DNA of 34,225 bases from Gemmatimonadales bacterium. Its GTDB lineage: Bacteria > Gemmatimonadota > Gemmatimonadetes > Gemmatimonadales > GWC2-71-9. The stretch lies in assembly GCA_025928955.1 (NCBI GenBank), contig JAICNA010000004.1:1-34225 (forward strand), read 5' to 3'. Positions 10,889-20,331 of this stretch are shown one piece after another. Every line of letters starts with the position of its first letter. Positions within the stretch are counted from its first letter, which is position 1. Position numbers and translations under genes: made by a program. Under the pieces are notes generated by a model. It did no database searches. It saw only the letters and a program-made list of their open reading frames with translations, and was not told the origin of the DNA.

Positions 10889-12229
10889 ATGTGGCTTCTT
10901 CCGTGGCTCGGACCGATCGCCCGCGCGGCCGCGGGCGTCTACTATCGCACCACCGTCTCGGGCGGCTCGCTCCCGGAGGGCCCGCTCCTCATCGTTGCAA
11001 ACCATCCCAACGGACTGATCGATCCGCTGCTCGTGAGTGCCGCCGCCCGCCGCCCGGTGCGTTATCTCGCCAAGGCGCCGCTCGTCTCGCACCGGTGGGT
11101 CGGCTGGTTCTTCCGCGCGGTCGGAAGCATTCCGGTCTATCGGCAGCAGGACGATCCCGGGCTCATGGAACGCAATGCCGACTCGCTTCGTGAGGCGCAG
11201 GCCGCGCTCGGCAAGGGCGCGGCACTGGCCCTCTTCCCCGAGGGCATCAGCCATGATGCCCCATCGCTCTCGCCCCTCAAGACCGGAGCCGCGCGGATTG
11301 CCCTGGGTGCGGTACCGATCGCGGGCGGCCAAGTGGCGATCGTGCCTGTCGGCATCGTCCTCCGGGACAAGCAGGCCTTCCGTTCCGACGCACACGTCGT
11401 CGTCGGCGATCCGATCGAGTGGGCCGATCTCTCGCGGCGACCGGTCGAAGACCAGGGCGCGGTGCGCGAGCTGACGGCGCGGATCGAGGAGGGACTCCGC
11501 AGCGTGACGGTCAATCTCGAGGCGTGGGAGGACGCGCCGCTCGTCGAGTGCGCGGAGGCCGTGTGGGCTGCGGAGCGAGGCGCACCCAGGGACGCGGCGG
11601 CGCGCGTCGAGAGGCTGCGCGTCGCGACCGAGCTGCTCCGCGAGATCCGGCACGACCCGGAAGGGCGCTGGGCGCCGCTCGTGCATGCGGTCGTCCGCCA
11701 CTGCCGCTCCCTCGAGCGGATCGGGCTCGCACCGGCGGACCTCCACACCGACCTCTCGACGGACAACGCACTCCGCTGGTCGCTGCGTCGCATCCCGCTC
11801 GTCGTGCTTCCCGTCATCGTCGCGGGCATTGCGGGGTGGGTCCTCTGGTGGCCCGCGTACCGCCTCACCGGGGCCGTGACGGACCGGGTCGCGGGATCAC
11901 GCGACGTTCGCGCCACCTATCGACTGGTGGGCGGCGCCGTCATCTACGGCCTGTGGCTCGCCGCGCTCGTTGTGGCGGTCGCGACGTGGTCCGGTGCCTA
12001 CGCCGCCGTCCTGACCGCGTTCGGTGCGCCGGCGCTGGGGATGGCGGGCCTCTGGATTCGCGAGCGGTGGCACGCTGCCTGGCTCGATGCCCGGCGCTGG
12101 TTCCTGCTCCGCGGCCGCCGCTCACCCCTTCGCGACCTTCGCCGGCGGCAGTGGGAAATCGCCGAGCGCCTCGATGCGCTCCTCCGCGCTGCCCCCCGCT
12201 CACCCACCGCCGATCCGGTCCTCCACTGA
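10889..12229 (+). CDS. Lysophospholipid/glycerol-3-phosphate acyltransferase (PlsC-like) with C-terminal membrane region
   Basis: VANHPNGLIDPLL (HX4D-like NHPNGLID), FPEGISHD motifs; hydrophobic segments in the C-terminal half. Confidence 0.85.
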   Translation: MWLLPWLGPIARAAAGVYYRTTVSGGSLPEGPLLIVANHPNGLIDPLLVSAAARRPVRYLAKAPLVSHRWVGWFFRAVGSIPVYRQQDDPGLMERNADSLREAQAALGKGAALALFPEGISHDAPSLSPLKTGAARIALGAVPIAGGQVAIVPVGIVLRDKQAFRSDAHVVVGDPIEWADLSRRPVEDQGAVRELTARIEEGLRSVTVNLEAWEDAPLVECAEAVWAAERGAPRDAAARVERLRVATELLREIRHDPEGRWAPLVHAVVRHCRSLERIGLAPADLHTDLSTDNALRWSLRRIPLVVLPVIVAGIAGWVLWWPAYRLTGAVTDRVAGSRDVRATYRLVGGAVIYGLWLAALVVAVATWSGAYAAVLTAFGAPALGMAGLWIRERWHAAWLDARRWFLLRGRRSPLRDLRRRQWEIAERLDALLRAAPRSPTADPVLH

Positions 12230-12300
12230 GCCGAAGTGGGTCCTGCATCACGGCGAGCGCACGGTCGAACCGCCACCGTTGGGCCCTCGTTTCCTCAACC

Positions 12301-14952
12301 ATGACAGGCATGCTCGAATCCGATATTGCCGTACTTCCCGAAGCGCTCGAGGTGCGTCGGCTCCGGGCGCTCCGGGGGCCGAATGCCTGGAGCCTCGATC
12401 CGGTCATCGCGTGCGACGTCGTCCCCGGCGCGCTGTGCGAGGTGAACAGCGCCGACGTCCCGGGCTTCACGGACCGTCTGCTCGAGGCGCTCCCCTCACT
12501 CTCAGAGCACCCGTGCTCGATCGGGTCTCCGGGAGGATTCGTGCAGCGACTCCGCGAAGGCACGGAGTGGCCGCACATCCTCGAGCACGTGGGGCTCGAT
12601 CTGCAGGGGCTCGCGGGAAGCGAGGTCCGGTTCGGCCGCGTGGTCCGTGGGGGAAGCCCCGGGGTGTGGCGGGTCGTCGTCGAGTACGAGCACGAGGACG
12701 TCGGCCTCCAGGCGATGCGTGACGCCGTCGCCACCGTCCGTGCCTGCATCGGCGGTGAGGCGCCCGACATGCATCCGGTCGTCGAGGCGCTCCGGCAGCT
12801 GCACGCATCGATCCGGCTCGGCCCGTCCACCGCGGCGATCGTCGAGGAGGCGCGCCGGCGCGGGATCCCGGTGCGGCGCCTCAACACCGGTTCCTTCATC
12901 CAGCTCGGGCTCGGCCGTCACCTGCGCCGGCTCAAGGCGACGATGAGCGACCAGACGAGCATCATCGGTGTCGAGATCGCCCAGGACAAGGATCTCACCA
13001 AGCGCATCCTCGGCAACATCGGCTTGTCGGTGCCTGCCGGGGCGCTCGCGGCGAGCGTCGATGACGCGGTCGCCGCAGCGAATGAGATCGGCTACCCCGT
13101 CATCCTCAAGCCTCGCGACGGCAATCAGGGCCGGGGCATTTCGGGCTGCCTCACCGATGCAGCGGCCGTGCGCGACGCGTGGGAGGCCGCGGCGGCGCTC
13201 GGGCGTGCGGTGATCGTCGAGCGGCACTCGGCCGGCCGCGATCATCGGGTGCTGGTCGTGAACGGAAAGGTCGTCGCCGTGGCCGAGCGCATCGCCGCGC
13301 ACGTCACGGGCAACGGGCGGTCGACGATCCGGGAGCTCATCGCGGACGCGAATCTCGACCCGAGGCGCGGTGAGGGACACGGGAGCATCCTCACGCTCCT
13401 GCCCGCCGACGCCGCGACCGAAGCGCACCTCGCGCTCTCGGGCCGCGGGCTCGACAGCGTGCCCGCGGATGGCGAGCGGGTCTTCCTCCGCGGCACCGCG
13501 AATCTCTCGACCGGCGGGACGTCGATCGACCGCACCGACGAGATCCATCCCGACAACGTCACCGCATGCGAGCTCGCCGCCAGCGTCGTCGGGCTGGATA
13601 TCGCGGGGCTCGACATCCTCACGCCCGACATCTCGGTCCCGTTCCACGAGAACGGCGCCGTCATCATCGAGGTGAATGCTGCGCCGGGCGTGCGCATGCA
13701 CACGCACCCGGTCGAGGGAAAGCCGAGGAACGTGGCCGGCGCCATCCTGGACATGCTGTATCCCGCCGGCGCGCGCACGGCGATCCCGATCATCGCCGTG
13801 ACCGGCACGAACGGGAAGACGACCACCACGCGCCTCGTCGCCCACCTCTTCCGCAACACCGGACGCACCGTCGGGTTCACCACCACGGACGGGGTGTACC
13901 TGCAGAACCGCCTCGTCGCGTCCGGCGACATGACGGGGCCGTTCGCCGCGGGCATCGTGCTCTCCAATCCGATCGTGGAAGTCGCCGTGCTCGAGACGGC
14001 GCGCGGCGGGATCCTCCGCTCGGGGCTCGGCTTCGAGGAATGTGACGTCGGGATCGTGCTCAACGTTTCCGGCGACCACCTCGGCCTGCACGGCGTCCAG
14101 ACGCTCGAGGAGCTGGCCGAAGTGAAGGCCGTGGTACCTGCGGTCGTGAAGCGGCGCGGGCATGCGGTGCTCAATGCCGATGATCCGCTCGTGCGCGGCA
14201 TGGGCGAGCGGACGAGCGGTGACGTGGTCCTCTTCTCGACCGAGCCGGACGCAGCGAACCCGGCCATCAAGGCGCACGTGGAGGATGGCGGCACGGCGGC
14301 GTGCATCGAGCAGGAGACGTTCGTCATCCGCCGCGGGCGGCTCCGGATCCCGATCGCCGCGACCGGCGAGGTGCCGCTCACCATCGGCGGGGCGGCTCGA
14401 TTCCAGTATCAGAACATCCTGGCGGCGATCGCCGCCGCGTACGTGCAGGGCATGCGGTACGAGGATATCCGTGCGGGACTGATGTCGTTCTTCCCCTCGC
14501 CGTCACTCACGCCCGGCCGGATGAACCTCCTGCGGGTGGGACGCGGCCAGGTCCTCGTGGACTATGCGCACAACGCCGCGGCGATGTCGGGCCTCATGGA
14601 CCTGGTGGCGCGCATCGATGCGGCGCGGCGCATTGCCGTGCTGGCCGGGCCGGGGGATCGTCGCGACGAGGACCTGCGCGCGCTCGGTCGGAGCGCGGCG
14701 GGGTTCGATTTCGTGATCATCAAGGAAGACGACGACCTGCGAGGCCGGAACCCGGGAGACGCCATCGCGCTGCTTCGTCAGGGGCTGCTCGAGACCGGGA
14801 TGGCGCCGGAGCGCATCGAGGTGCATCCCCGGGAGCGGGACGCCGTGTCCCGCGGGCTCGAGCTGCTGCAGGGGCACGACCTGCTCGTGATCCTCGCCGT
14901 AGACGTGCCGGCGGTGCTGGAGCAGCTCCGGCCGATCTCGACGAGCCTCTAG
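12301..14952 (+). CDS. cphA: Cyanophycin synthetase, copy 1 (N domain + ATP-grasp + Mur ligase)
   Basis: LKPRDGNQGRGIS, VERHSAGRDHRVLVV, IIEVNAAPG (ATP-grasp); VTGTNGKTTTTRL, LETARGGILRSGL, VDYAHNA, DDDLRGRNPGD (Mur ligase). ATG 12301 is the start inside ORF 11419-14952. Confidence 0.93.
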   Translation: MTGMLESDIAVLPEALEVRRLRALRGPNAWSLDPVIACDVVPGALCEVNSADVPGFTDRLLEALPSLSEHPCSIGSPGGFVQRLREGTEWPHILEHVGLDLQGLAGSEVRFGRVVRGGSPGVWRVVVEYEHEDVGLQAMRDAVATVRACIGGEAPDMHPVVEALRQLHASIRLGPSTAAIVEEARRRGIPVRRLNTGSFIQLGLGRHLRRLKATMSDQTSIIGVEIAQDKDLTKRILGNIGLSVPAGALAASVDDAVAAANEIGYPVILKPRDGNQGRGISGCLTDAAAVRDAWEAAAALGRAVIVERHSAGRDHRVLVVNGKVVAVAERIAAHVTGNGRSTIRELIADANLDPRRGEGHGSILTLLPADAATEAHLALSGRGLDSVPADGERVFLRGTANLSTGGTSIDRTDEIHPDNVTACELAASVVGLDIAGLDILTPDISVPFHENGAVIIEVNAAPGVRMHTHPVEGKPRNVAGAILDMLYPAGARTAIPIIAVTGTNGKTTTTRLVAHLFRNTGRTVGFTTTDGVYLQNRLVASGDMTGPFAAGIVLSNPIVEVAVLETARGGILRSGLGFEECDVGIVLNVSGDHLGLHGVQTLEELAEVKAVVPAVVKRRGHAVLNADDPLVRGMGERTSGDVVLFSTEPDAANPAIKAHVEDGGTAACIEQETFVIRRGRLRIPIAATGEVPLTIGGAARFQYQNILAAIAAAYVQGMRYEDIRAGLMSFFPSPSLTPGRMNLLRVGRGQVLVDYAHNAAAMSGLMDLVARIDAARRIAVLAGPGDRRDEDLRALGRSAAGFDFVIIKEDDDLRGRNPGDAIALLRQGLLETGMAPERIEVHPRERDAVSRGLELLQGHDLLVILAVDVPAVLEQLRPISTSL

Positions 14953-16595
14953 CGCTCCGCTTCCGCCGCGCGCAGCAGCTCGAGCACGCGGCCGCGCTCC
15001 TCGTGAACCAGGAGCACGAGCAGGTCGCCGGGCTCGGCCCAGGCGAGCGCGCGTTCCGCCGCCTCGACCTCGGTCTCGACGTCCTCGAGCGCGTCCTCGG
15101 CAAAGCCGGACGCCAGGAGCGCCTTCCGCAGGACGGCACGCACCTCCCCCGGACCTCTTCCCCTCCGCAGCGTCGGCAGCTCCTTGAGCAGGATGCGGTC
15201 CGGCGAGAGCTCCAGCGCGGCGGCCGCGAGCTCCGCGATGGCCGCATCGTCGCGGTCTCCCGCCTGGCCGAGGAGGATGAGGCGGCGCCGGGCGGGAATG
15301 GTGTCGAGAAACCCTCGGAGCGCATGGATGCCGTGCGGGTTGTGCCCGTAGTCGACGAGCACATGCGCCCCGCCGATGTCGAGGACCGTGCCGCGCCCCG
15401 GGTTGTCGACCGCCGGCTCGAACCGGCGGAGCGCCGGCGCGATCGCCGACTCGGGGACGCCGAGTGCGAGCGCGAGGGCCGACGCGGCCAGGACGTTCTC
15501 GATCTCGTAGGGCGCGGTCGCGCCGGTGGCATGACGGAGGTCGTCGATCGCGGCGAGCACGCGCCGGCCTCCGGCGTGCAGCACGACCGAGTCCCCCTCC
15601 AGGCACACCTGCCGTGCCGCCCCGCGAACCGGACCGCCGCGCGAGAACCAGGTCACTCCCGCCCTCCGCTCTCCTTCGCCGCGGAGCAGCGCGTCGTCCG
15701 CATTGAAGATGATCGCCCCTTCGCGCGGGACGACGCGCGTCACGACGAGCTTCGCCGCGAGGAGCTGCTCGACCGAGCCGACGCCGAAATCGCCCAGGTG
15801 GTCGGCGGCGATGTTCGTGACGAGCGCTGCGTCGGCGCGCCGCACGGCGAGCCCCCGCCGCAGGATCCCGCCACGCGCCGTCTCGAGGATCGCGATCGTG
15901 ACCCGCGGATCGCGGAGGACGACGCGCGCGCCCATCGGGCCGGCGAAATCGGTCGGGACGATGAGCTCGCGACCGACGCTCACCCCGTCGGTCGAGGTGT
16001 AGCCCGGCGTGTGCCCCGCCTCGCGTGCCATCGCGGCCGCGAACCGGACGGTGGAGGTCTTGCCGTTCGAGCCGGTGACGAGGCCGATCGGAACGTCGTG
16101 GATGCCCGACCAGTCGATCGTGGAAGGATCCGGGATCTCGTCGTTGGGCCAGAGGCGGACCCCCCGACCCGATCCGACCGATGCACCGTCATCGTCGTGG
16201 AGGAAGGTGAGGCCTCGGCGCGCTGCCTCCGCTTCGAGCGCGAGCAGCGCGGGATTCCGGTCCCGCTCGATCCGCTCGCGCAGCCGGTCGATCGCGCCGG
16301 CGGCGGTCGGCCCGCCCGATGTCGCGGCACTCCACGCGAGCTCCGCGAGATCGGTGGCGGGATAGAGACCATCCAGCGGCGCGCTCACGAAGAGATGCGC
16401 ACCACCGGGGAACGGCCGGACGACCGTCGTTTCCGCGCTCCAGCCGACGGCATCGAGGAGCCGCCGCGCTTCGGCTTCCCACGTCGCCGCCCGTTCGTCC
16501 TGGTCGACAGCGAGGAAGACATCGAATGCGGCGCCGGTGCGGTCTCCGAGGAGGTGCGGGCCGGTGATCCGGCGCGCTTCGGGCTCCGCGGTCAA
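14949..16595 (-). CDS. CphA-derived Mur ligase family protein lacking the ATP-grasp domain
   Basis: VTGSNGKTSTVR P-loop, LETARGGILRRGL, NFADD-type NADD, VDYGHNPHG; no KPxxxNxGRG or EVNAAPG motifs. TTG start at 16595 overlaps the stop of the upstream cphA (TTGA). Confidence 0.85.
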   Translation of the reverse strand: MTAEPEARRITGPHLLGDRTGAAFDVFLAVDQDERAATWEAEARRLLDAVGWSAETTVVRPFPGGAHLFVSAPLDGLYPATDLAELAWSAATSGGPTAAGAIDRLRERIERDRNPALLALEAEAARRGLTFLHDDDGASVGSGRGVRLWPNDEIPDPSTIDWSGIHDVPIGLVTGSNGKTSTVRFAAAMAREAGHTPGYTSTDGVSVGRELIVPTDFAGPMGARVVLRDPRVTIAILETARGGILRRGLAVRRADAALVTNIAADHLGDFGVGSVEQLLAAKLVVTRVVPREGAIIFNADDALLRGEGERRAGVTWFSRGGPVRGAARQVCLEGDSVVLHAGGRRVLAAIDDLRHATGATAPYEIENVLAASALALALGVPESAIAPALRRFEPAVDNPGRGTVLDIGGAHVLVDYGHNPHGIHALRGFLDTIPARRRLILLGQAGDRDDAAIAELAAAALELSPDRILLKELPTLRRGRGPGEVRAVLRKALLASGFAEDALEDVETEVEAAERALAWAEPGDLLVLLVHEERGRVLELLRAAEAER

Positions 16596-19411
16596 TCCTC
16601 GCCCTCGACCTCGGCTTCGACCTTTCGCGCGAGGCGCACTCCGCGCACATCGCGCACGAGAGGACGCGCCGCCTCCGGCGCGGGAGCGGCCGGCGGTGCC
16701 ACGGGAAGCGCGGCCGCCGTGCCGTTCCCCGAGACGCCGCGCCGAGCGCTCCGCCGCTCCACCTCGACCGGGCGGAACGACGAGATCTGCTCCCATGTGC
16801 GCGCGACGGCGTCCCCGAAGATGAGCACGAGGTCCCCGGCACGCGCCTCGGAAAGGGCCTGGGCCGTGGCCTCCTGCTCGTCCGGCACGACGGCGATCTG
16901 CTCCTCCGGGACGCCGAACTCGAGCAGCGCATCGCGGAGCATTCGCGGGATCTCGTCCGGCGTCCGTCCCCGGAGCCCGTCATCCCGGCGGCAGATGTAC
17001 CGGTCGAACCATCCCGCGGCGATCCGCGCGATCTCCTTCACGTCCTCGTCCCGCCGGTCTCCGGGCGCCGCGAGGACGACGATGCGGCGGCCACCGGTCT
17101 GCAGCCGGTCGACGAACTGCACCATCGCCTCGACAGCGGCGGGATTGTGGCCGTAGTCGAGGATCACCTTGAACGGATGGTCGTCGAAGACGTTGCCGCG
17201 GCCGGGGGCCTGGAAGAAGGTCGTGTCGAACGTCTGCAGCCCGTGGCGGATGTTCTCCAGCTTGAGGCCCATGCTGAACGCGAGTGCGGCCGCGAACATG
17301 GCGTTCTGCACGTTGTGCAGCGCGCGCCCGTCGAGGGTCGCGGGCACGAGATGCGCCGGGAGCAGGGGGATGTGTGCGCCGTGGTCGTAGAGGGTGATCA
17401 TGCGCCCCGTCATGCTCCCCTCGAGCACGATGCCCCGGCCACCCGCCTGGATGTGCTCGCGCACGAGCTCGTGATTCGGATCCATCGTCACGTAGCACAC
17501 GTGCTTCGCGTCGGTATGATCGGCCATCGCGAGGCAGAGCGGGTCGTCGGCGTTGAGCACCGCCGTGTCCCGCGCTACTTCGACCACGATCCGCTTGACC
17601 TTCGCCAGCTCCTCCACCGTGTCGATGCCCCGGCGGCCCAGGTGGTCCGACTTCACGTTGAGCACCGCGCCGACGTCCACCTGCCGCACCGCGAGGCCCG
17701 CCCGCAGGAGGCCTCCGCGCGCCACCTCGAGCACCGCGACATCCACGAACGGATCGCTCAGCACCATCCGCGTGGCGCGCGGGCCCGTCATGTCGCCCGA
17801 GACGGTTCGCTGCCCGTCGATGTAGACGCCGTCGGTCGTGGTGAGGCCGACGTGGTGGCCCGCGAGCTTGTGGATGTGCGCGAGCATGCGCGCCGTCGTG
17901 GTCTTGCCGTTCGTGCCGGTGATCGCGGCGATCGGGATCCGGCTCGGCGCCCCCGCCGGGAATAGCATGTCGAGCACCGGCCCCGCGACGTCGCGCGACT
18001 TCCCTTCGCTCGGCGCCATGTGCATCCGGAATCCGGGCGCGGCATTCACCTCGACGATCGCCCCGCCGACCTCCTTGTACGAGCGGGTGATGTCGCTCGT
18101 GAGGAAGTCCACCCCGCCCACGTCGAGCCCGATCGCCTCCACGGCGCGCACCGCCATGTCGGCGTTGTCCGGGTGCACCACGTCCGTCATGTCGATGGCG
18201 GTGCCGCCGGTCGAGAGGTTGCCGGTCGACCGGAGGAAGACGCGCTCGCCGCTCGCGGGCACCGTGTCACGGCCGTAGCCGAGCCTGGACAGCAGCATCT
18301 CCGCCTGCCCGTCGATCTCGAGGCGCGTCAGCACCTTCTCGTGGCCGATGCCACGGCGCGGATCGTCGTTCACCTCCGCGACGAGTTCCTCGATCGTGTG
18401 CACGCCGTCGCCGATCACATGGCCGGGAATCCGCTGGGAGACCGCGATCAGCCGCCCATTGACCACGAGGATCCGGTGGTCGTACCCGCTCACGAAGGTC
18501 TCGATGATCACGCTCCGGCTGTGCTCGCGCGCGGTGGCGAACGCGGCGCGTACCTGATCGGCCTCGAGCAGGTGGATGGAGATCCCGCGCCCGTGGTTGG
18601 CGTTGTACGGCTTCACCACGACCGGATAGCCGATCGCCTCGGCGGCGCGCACGGCGGCTTCCGGGGTCTGCACGAGGCGCTGGATCGGCACGGGAAGCCC
18701 GAGATTCGCGAGCAGGCGGTTCGTCTCCTCCTTATCGGAGGCGAGCTCGACCGCGATGTGGGACGTGTTGCTCGTGACCGTCGCCTGCACCCGCCGCCGG
18801 TAGCGCCCGTGCCCGAACTGGATCAGGCTGTTGGTGCCGAGCCGCATCCAGGGGATCCGCCGCTCCTCCGCCGCGTGCACCAGCGCCGCCGTGCTCGGCC
18901 CGAGGGCGTGCCGCTGGGTAAAGCGGATGAAGTCGTCCCGCTCGGCCGCGAAGTCGAATCCCTCCGGGACCGCCTCCTCGTCACGCAGCTCGCGCGGGAG
19001 GAGGCTCAGGAGGAGCGTGCGCGCGAGCTCGCCGGCCTCGAGGCCGACTTCCTCCTGCTCGTACTGGTAGACGATCCAGTAATGCCCGCGGGGGCCGAGC
19101 GAGCGCGTCTTGCCGAAGGTGAGCGGATGGCCGGCGACGTTCTGGAGCTCGATCGCGACGTGTTCCAGGATATGCCCCATCCACGTACCGTCGCCCTCGG
19201 TGAGACGCCGGACGAAGCCGCCGGGCTCGCCGTAGGAACAGCCGTGCTGCGTGAGCCCCGGAAGCGCCGACAGCAGCCCGTTGATGAACTCGGGGCCGAG
19301 CTTTGCCGACGGCCAGTCCTCGAGGACGCCGAGGTCGACGTCGAGCCGGATGACGGGAAAGTGGGCATAGAGATTCGGGCCCACGTACACGGCGCGGTCG
19401 AGGATCCGCAT
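16592..19411 (-). CDS. cphA: Cyanophycin synthetase, copy 2 (N domain + ATP-grasp + Mur ligase)
   Basis: MRILDRAVYVGPNLYAHFPVIRL start; VKPYNANHGRGIS, SGYDHRILVVNG, IVEVNAAPG; ITGTNGKTTTARM, LEVARGGLLRAGL, LDYGHNPAA, DDGLRGRTPDE; about 50-aa Pro/Ala/Arg-rich then acidic C-terminal tail. Confidence 0.95.
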   Translation of the reverse strand: MRILDRAVYVGPNLYAHFPVIRLDVDLGVLEDWPSAKLGPEFINGLLSALPGLTQHGCSYGEPGGFVRRLTEGDGTWMGHILEHVAIELQNVAGHPLTFGKTRSLGPRGHYWIVYQYEQEEVGLEAGELARTLLLSLLPRELRDEEAVPEGFDFAAERDDFIRFTQRHALGPSTAALVHAAEERRIPWMRLGTNSLIQFGHGRYRRRVQATVTSNTSHIAVELASDKEETNRLLANLGLPVPIQRLVQTPEAAVRAAEAIGYPVVVKPYNANHGRGISIHLLEADQVRAAFATAREHSRSVIIETFVSGYDHRILVVNGRLIAVSQRIPGHVIGDGVHTIEELVAEVNDDPRRGIGHEKVLTRLEIDGQAEMLLSRLGYGRDTVPASGERVFLRSTGNLSTGGTAIDMTDVVHPDNADMAVRAVEAIGLDVGGVDFLTSDITRSYKEVGGAIVEVNAAPGFRMHMAPSEGKSRDVAGPVLDMLFPAGAPSRIPIAAITGTNGKTTTARMLAHIHKLAGHHVGLTTTDGVYIDGQRTVSGDMTGPRATRMVLSDPFVDVAVLEVARGGLLRAGLAVRQVDVGAVLNVKSDHLGRRGIDTVEELAKVKRIVVEVARDTAVLNADDPLCLAMADHTDAKHVCYVTMDPNHELVREHIQAGGRGIVLEGSMTGRMITLYDHGAHIPLLPAHLVPATLDGRALHNVQNAMFAAALAFSMGLKLENIRHGLQTFDTTFFQAPGRGNVFDDHPFKVILDYGHNPAAVEAMVQFVDRLQTGGRRIVVLAAPGDRRDEDVKEIARIAAGWFDRYICRRDDGLRGRTPDEIPRMLRDALLEFGVPEEQIAVVPDEQEATAQALSEARAGDLVLIFGDAVARTWEQISSFRPVEVERRSARRGVSGNGTAAALPVAPPAAPAPEAARPLVRDVRGVRLARKVEAEVEGED

Positions 19412-19422
19412 GGCAGGTTCCG

Positions 19423-20331
19423 TTAGACGCGAAGCGCGATCGCCGGAGCGGGCGCGGCCTCTCGCGTATGAAGGTTGTACGTGGAGCCGTGGTCGAGGAT
19501 GTGCAGGCGGAGGCCGATGAGGCACACCGGATCGTTCTTCCGCACGCGCGCCATCGAGCTGAACGTGATCTCGGACGGATCCACGACGGTCAGCGATCCG
19601 CCGCCCACGACCTCGAGGTTGTTGTCCGGCCCGATGAAGGCCGCCGTATTCTCGTCGAGCCCGATGCCGATGGCGAACGGGTTGTAGCCGATCGCGGTGA
19701 GCAGGCGGCCGAGGCGGTCGCGCTGGCGGAAATGCTGGTCGATGATCACGCGGTTGGTGAGGCCGAGCCCGGGCGCGAGCGTCACGATCTTCGCCCGTGG
19801 CGAGGCGCCCTCCCGGCCGAACGCGATCATGTGCTCGCAGAGGAACGCGGCCCCCGCCGAGGTGCCCGCGACGTGCACGCCGGACGCGTTCCGGCGGCGT
19901 ATTGCCCGCGCCACGTCGGTGCCGCCGATGAGCGTGGAGAGGCGCAGCTGGTTCCCGCCGGTGAGGAAGATCCCGTCCACGTCCTCGAGCGGCTCGACGT
20001 GATTCGGGTCCATCGCGTGGCTCCGGTCGGTGATCGGCAGGACGACCGTCTCCGCCGCGCCGAGCGTCGTGAACAGCGTCGCGTATTTCTGGCCGGTATC
20101 CGAGAGCTCGGAGGCGGTGGGGATGATCGCGATCCGCGCCGACGGCCCGCCGCAGAGCGCGACGAACCGGCGGAGGATCATGATGTCCCCGACCTTCTCT
20201 TCCGCGCCGCCGACCGGGATCACGAAGCCGCTGCCGAGAACGTCCCGCACATCGGGATCGGCGGGTTCGATCAGATCGCCAGATCCTCGAAAGTTCCGCG
20301 ACGAACCGCTCGACCGTTTCGTACGTGCCAT
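19423..20331 (-). CDS. cphB: Cyanophycinase (start uncertain: 20331 ATG, or GTG near 20250)
   Basis: GSGFVIPVGGAEEKVGD...; GIFLTGGNQLRLSTLIGG; nucleophile motif GTSAGAAFLCEHMI; neighbours cphA and iadA. Confidence 0.9.
   Translation of the reverse strand: MARTKRSSGSSRNFRGSGDLIEPADPDVRDVLGSGFVIPVGGAEEKVGDIMILRRFVALCGGPSARIAIIPTASELSDTGQKYATLFTTLGAAETVVLPITDRSHAMDPNHVEPLEDVDGIFLTGGNQLRLSTLIGGTDVARAIRRRNASGVHVAGTSAGAAFLCEHMIAFGREGASPRAKIVTLAPGLGLTNRVIIDQHFRQRDRLGRLLTAIGYNPFAIGIGLDENTAAFIGPDNNLEVVGGGSLTVVDPSEITFSSMARVRKNDPVCLIGLRLHILDHGSTYNLHTREAAPAPAIALRV

Noticed and set aside
12502-14277. 591-aa minus-strand ORF opposite cphA copy 1
   Set aside because: Same shadow effect; the composition is skewed and no domain pattern is seen.
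14301-17156. 951-aa plus-strand ORF spanning the cphA/Mur ligase junction
   Set aside because: Crosses two genes on opposite strands and reads as Arg/Asp-rich low-information sequence.
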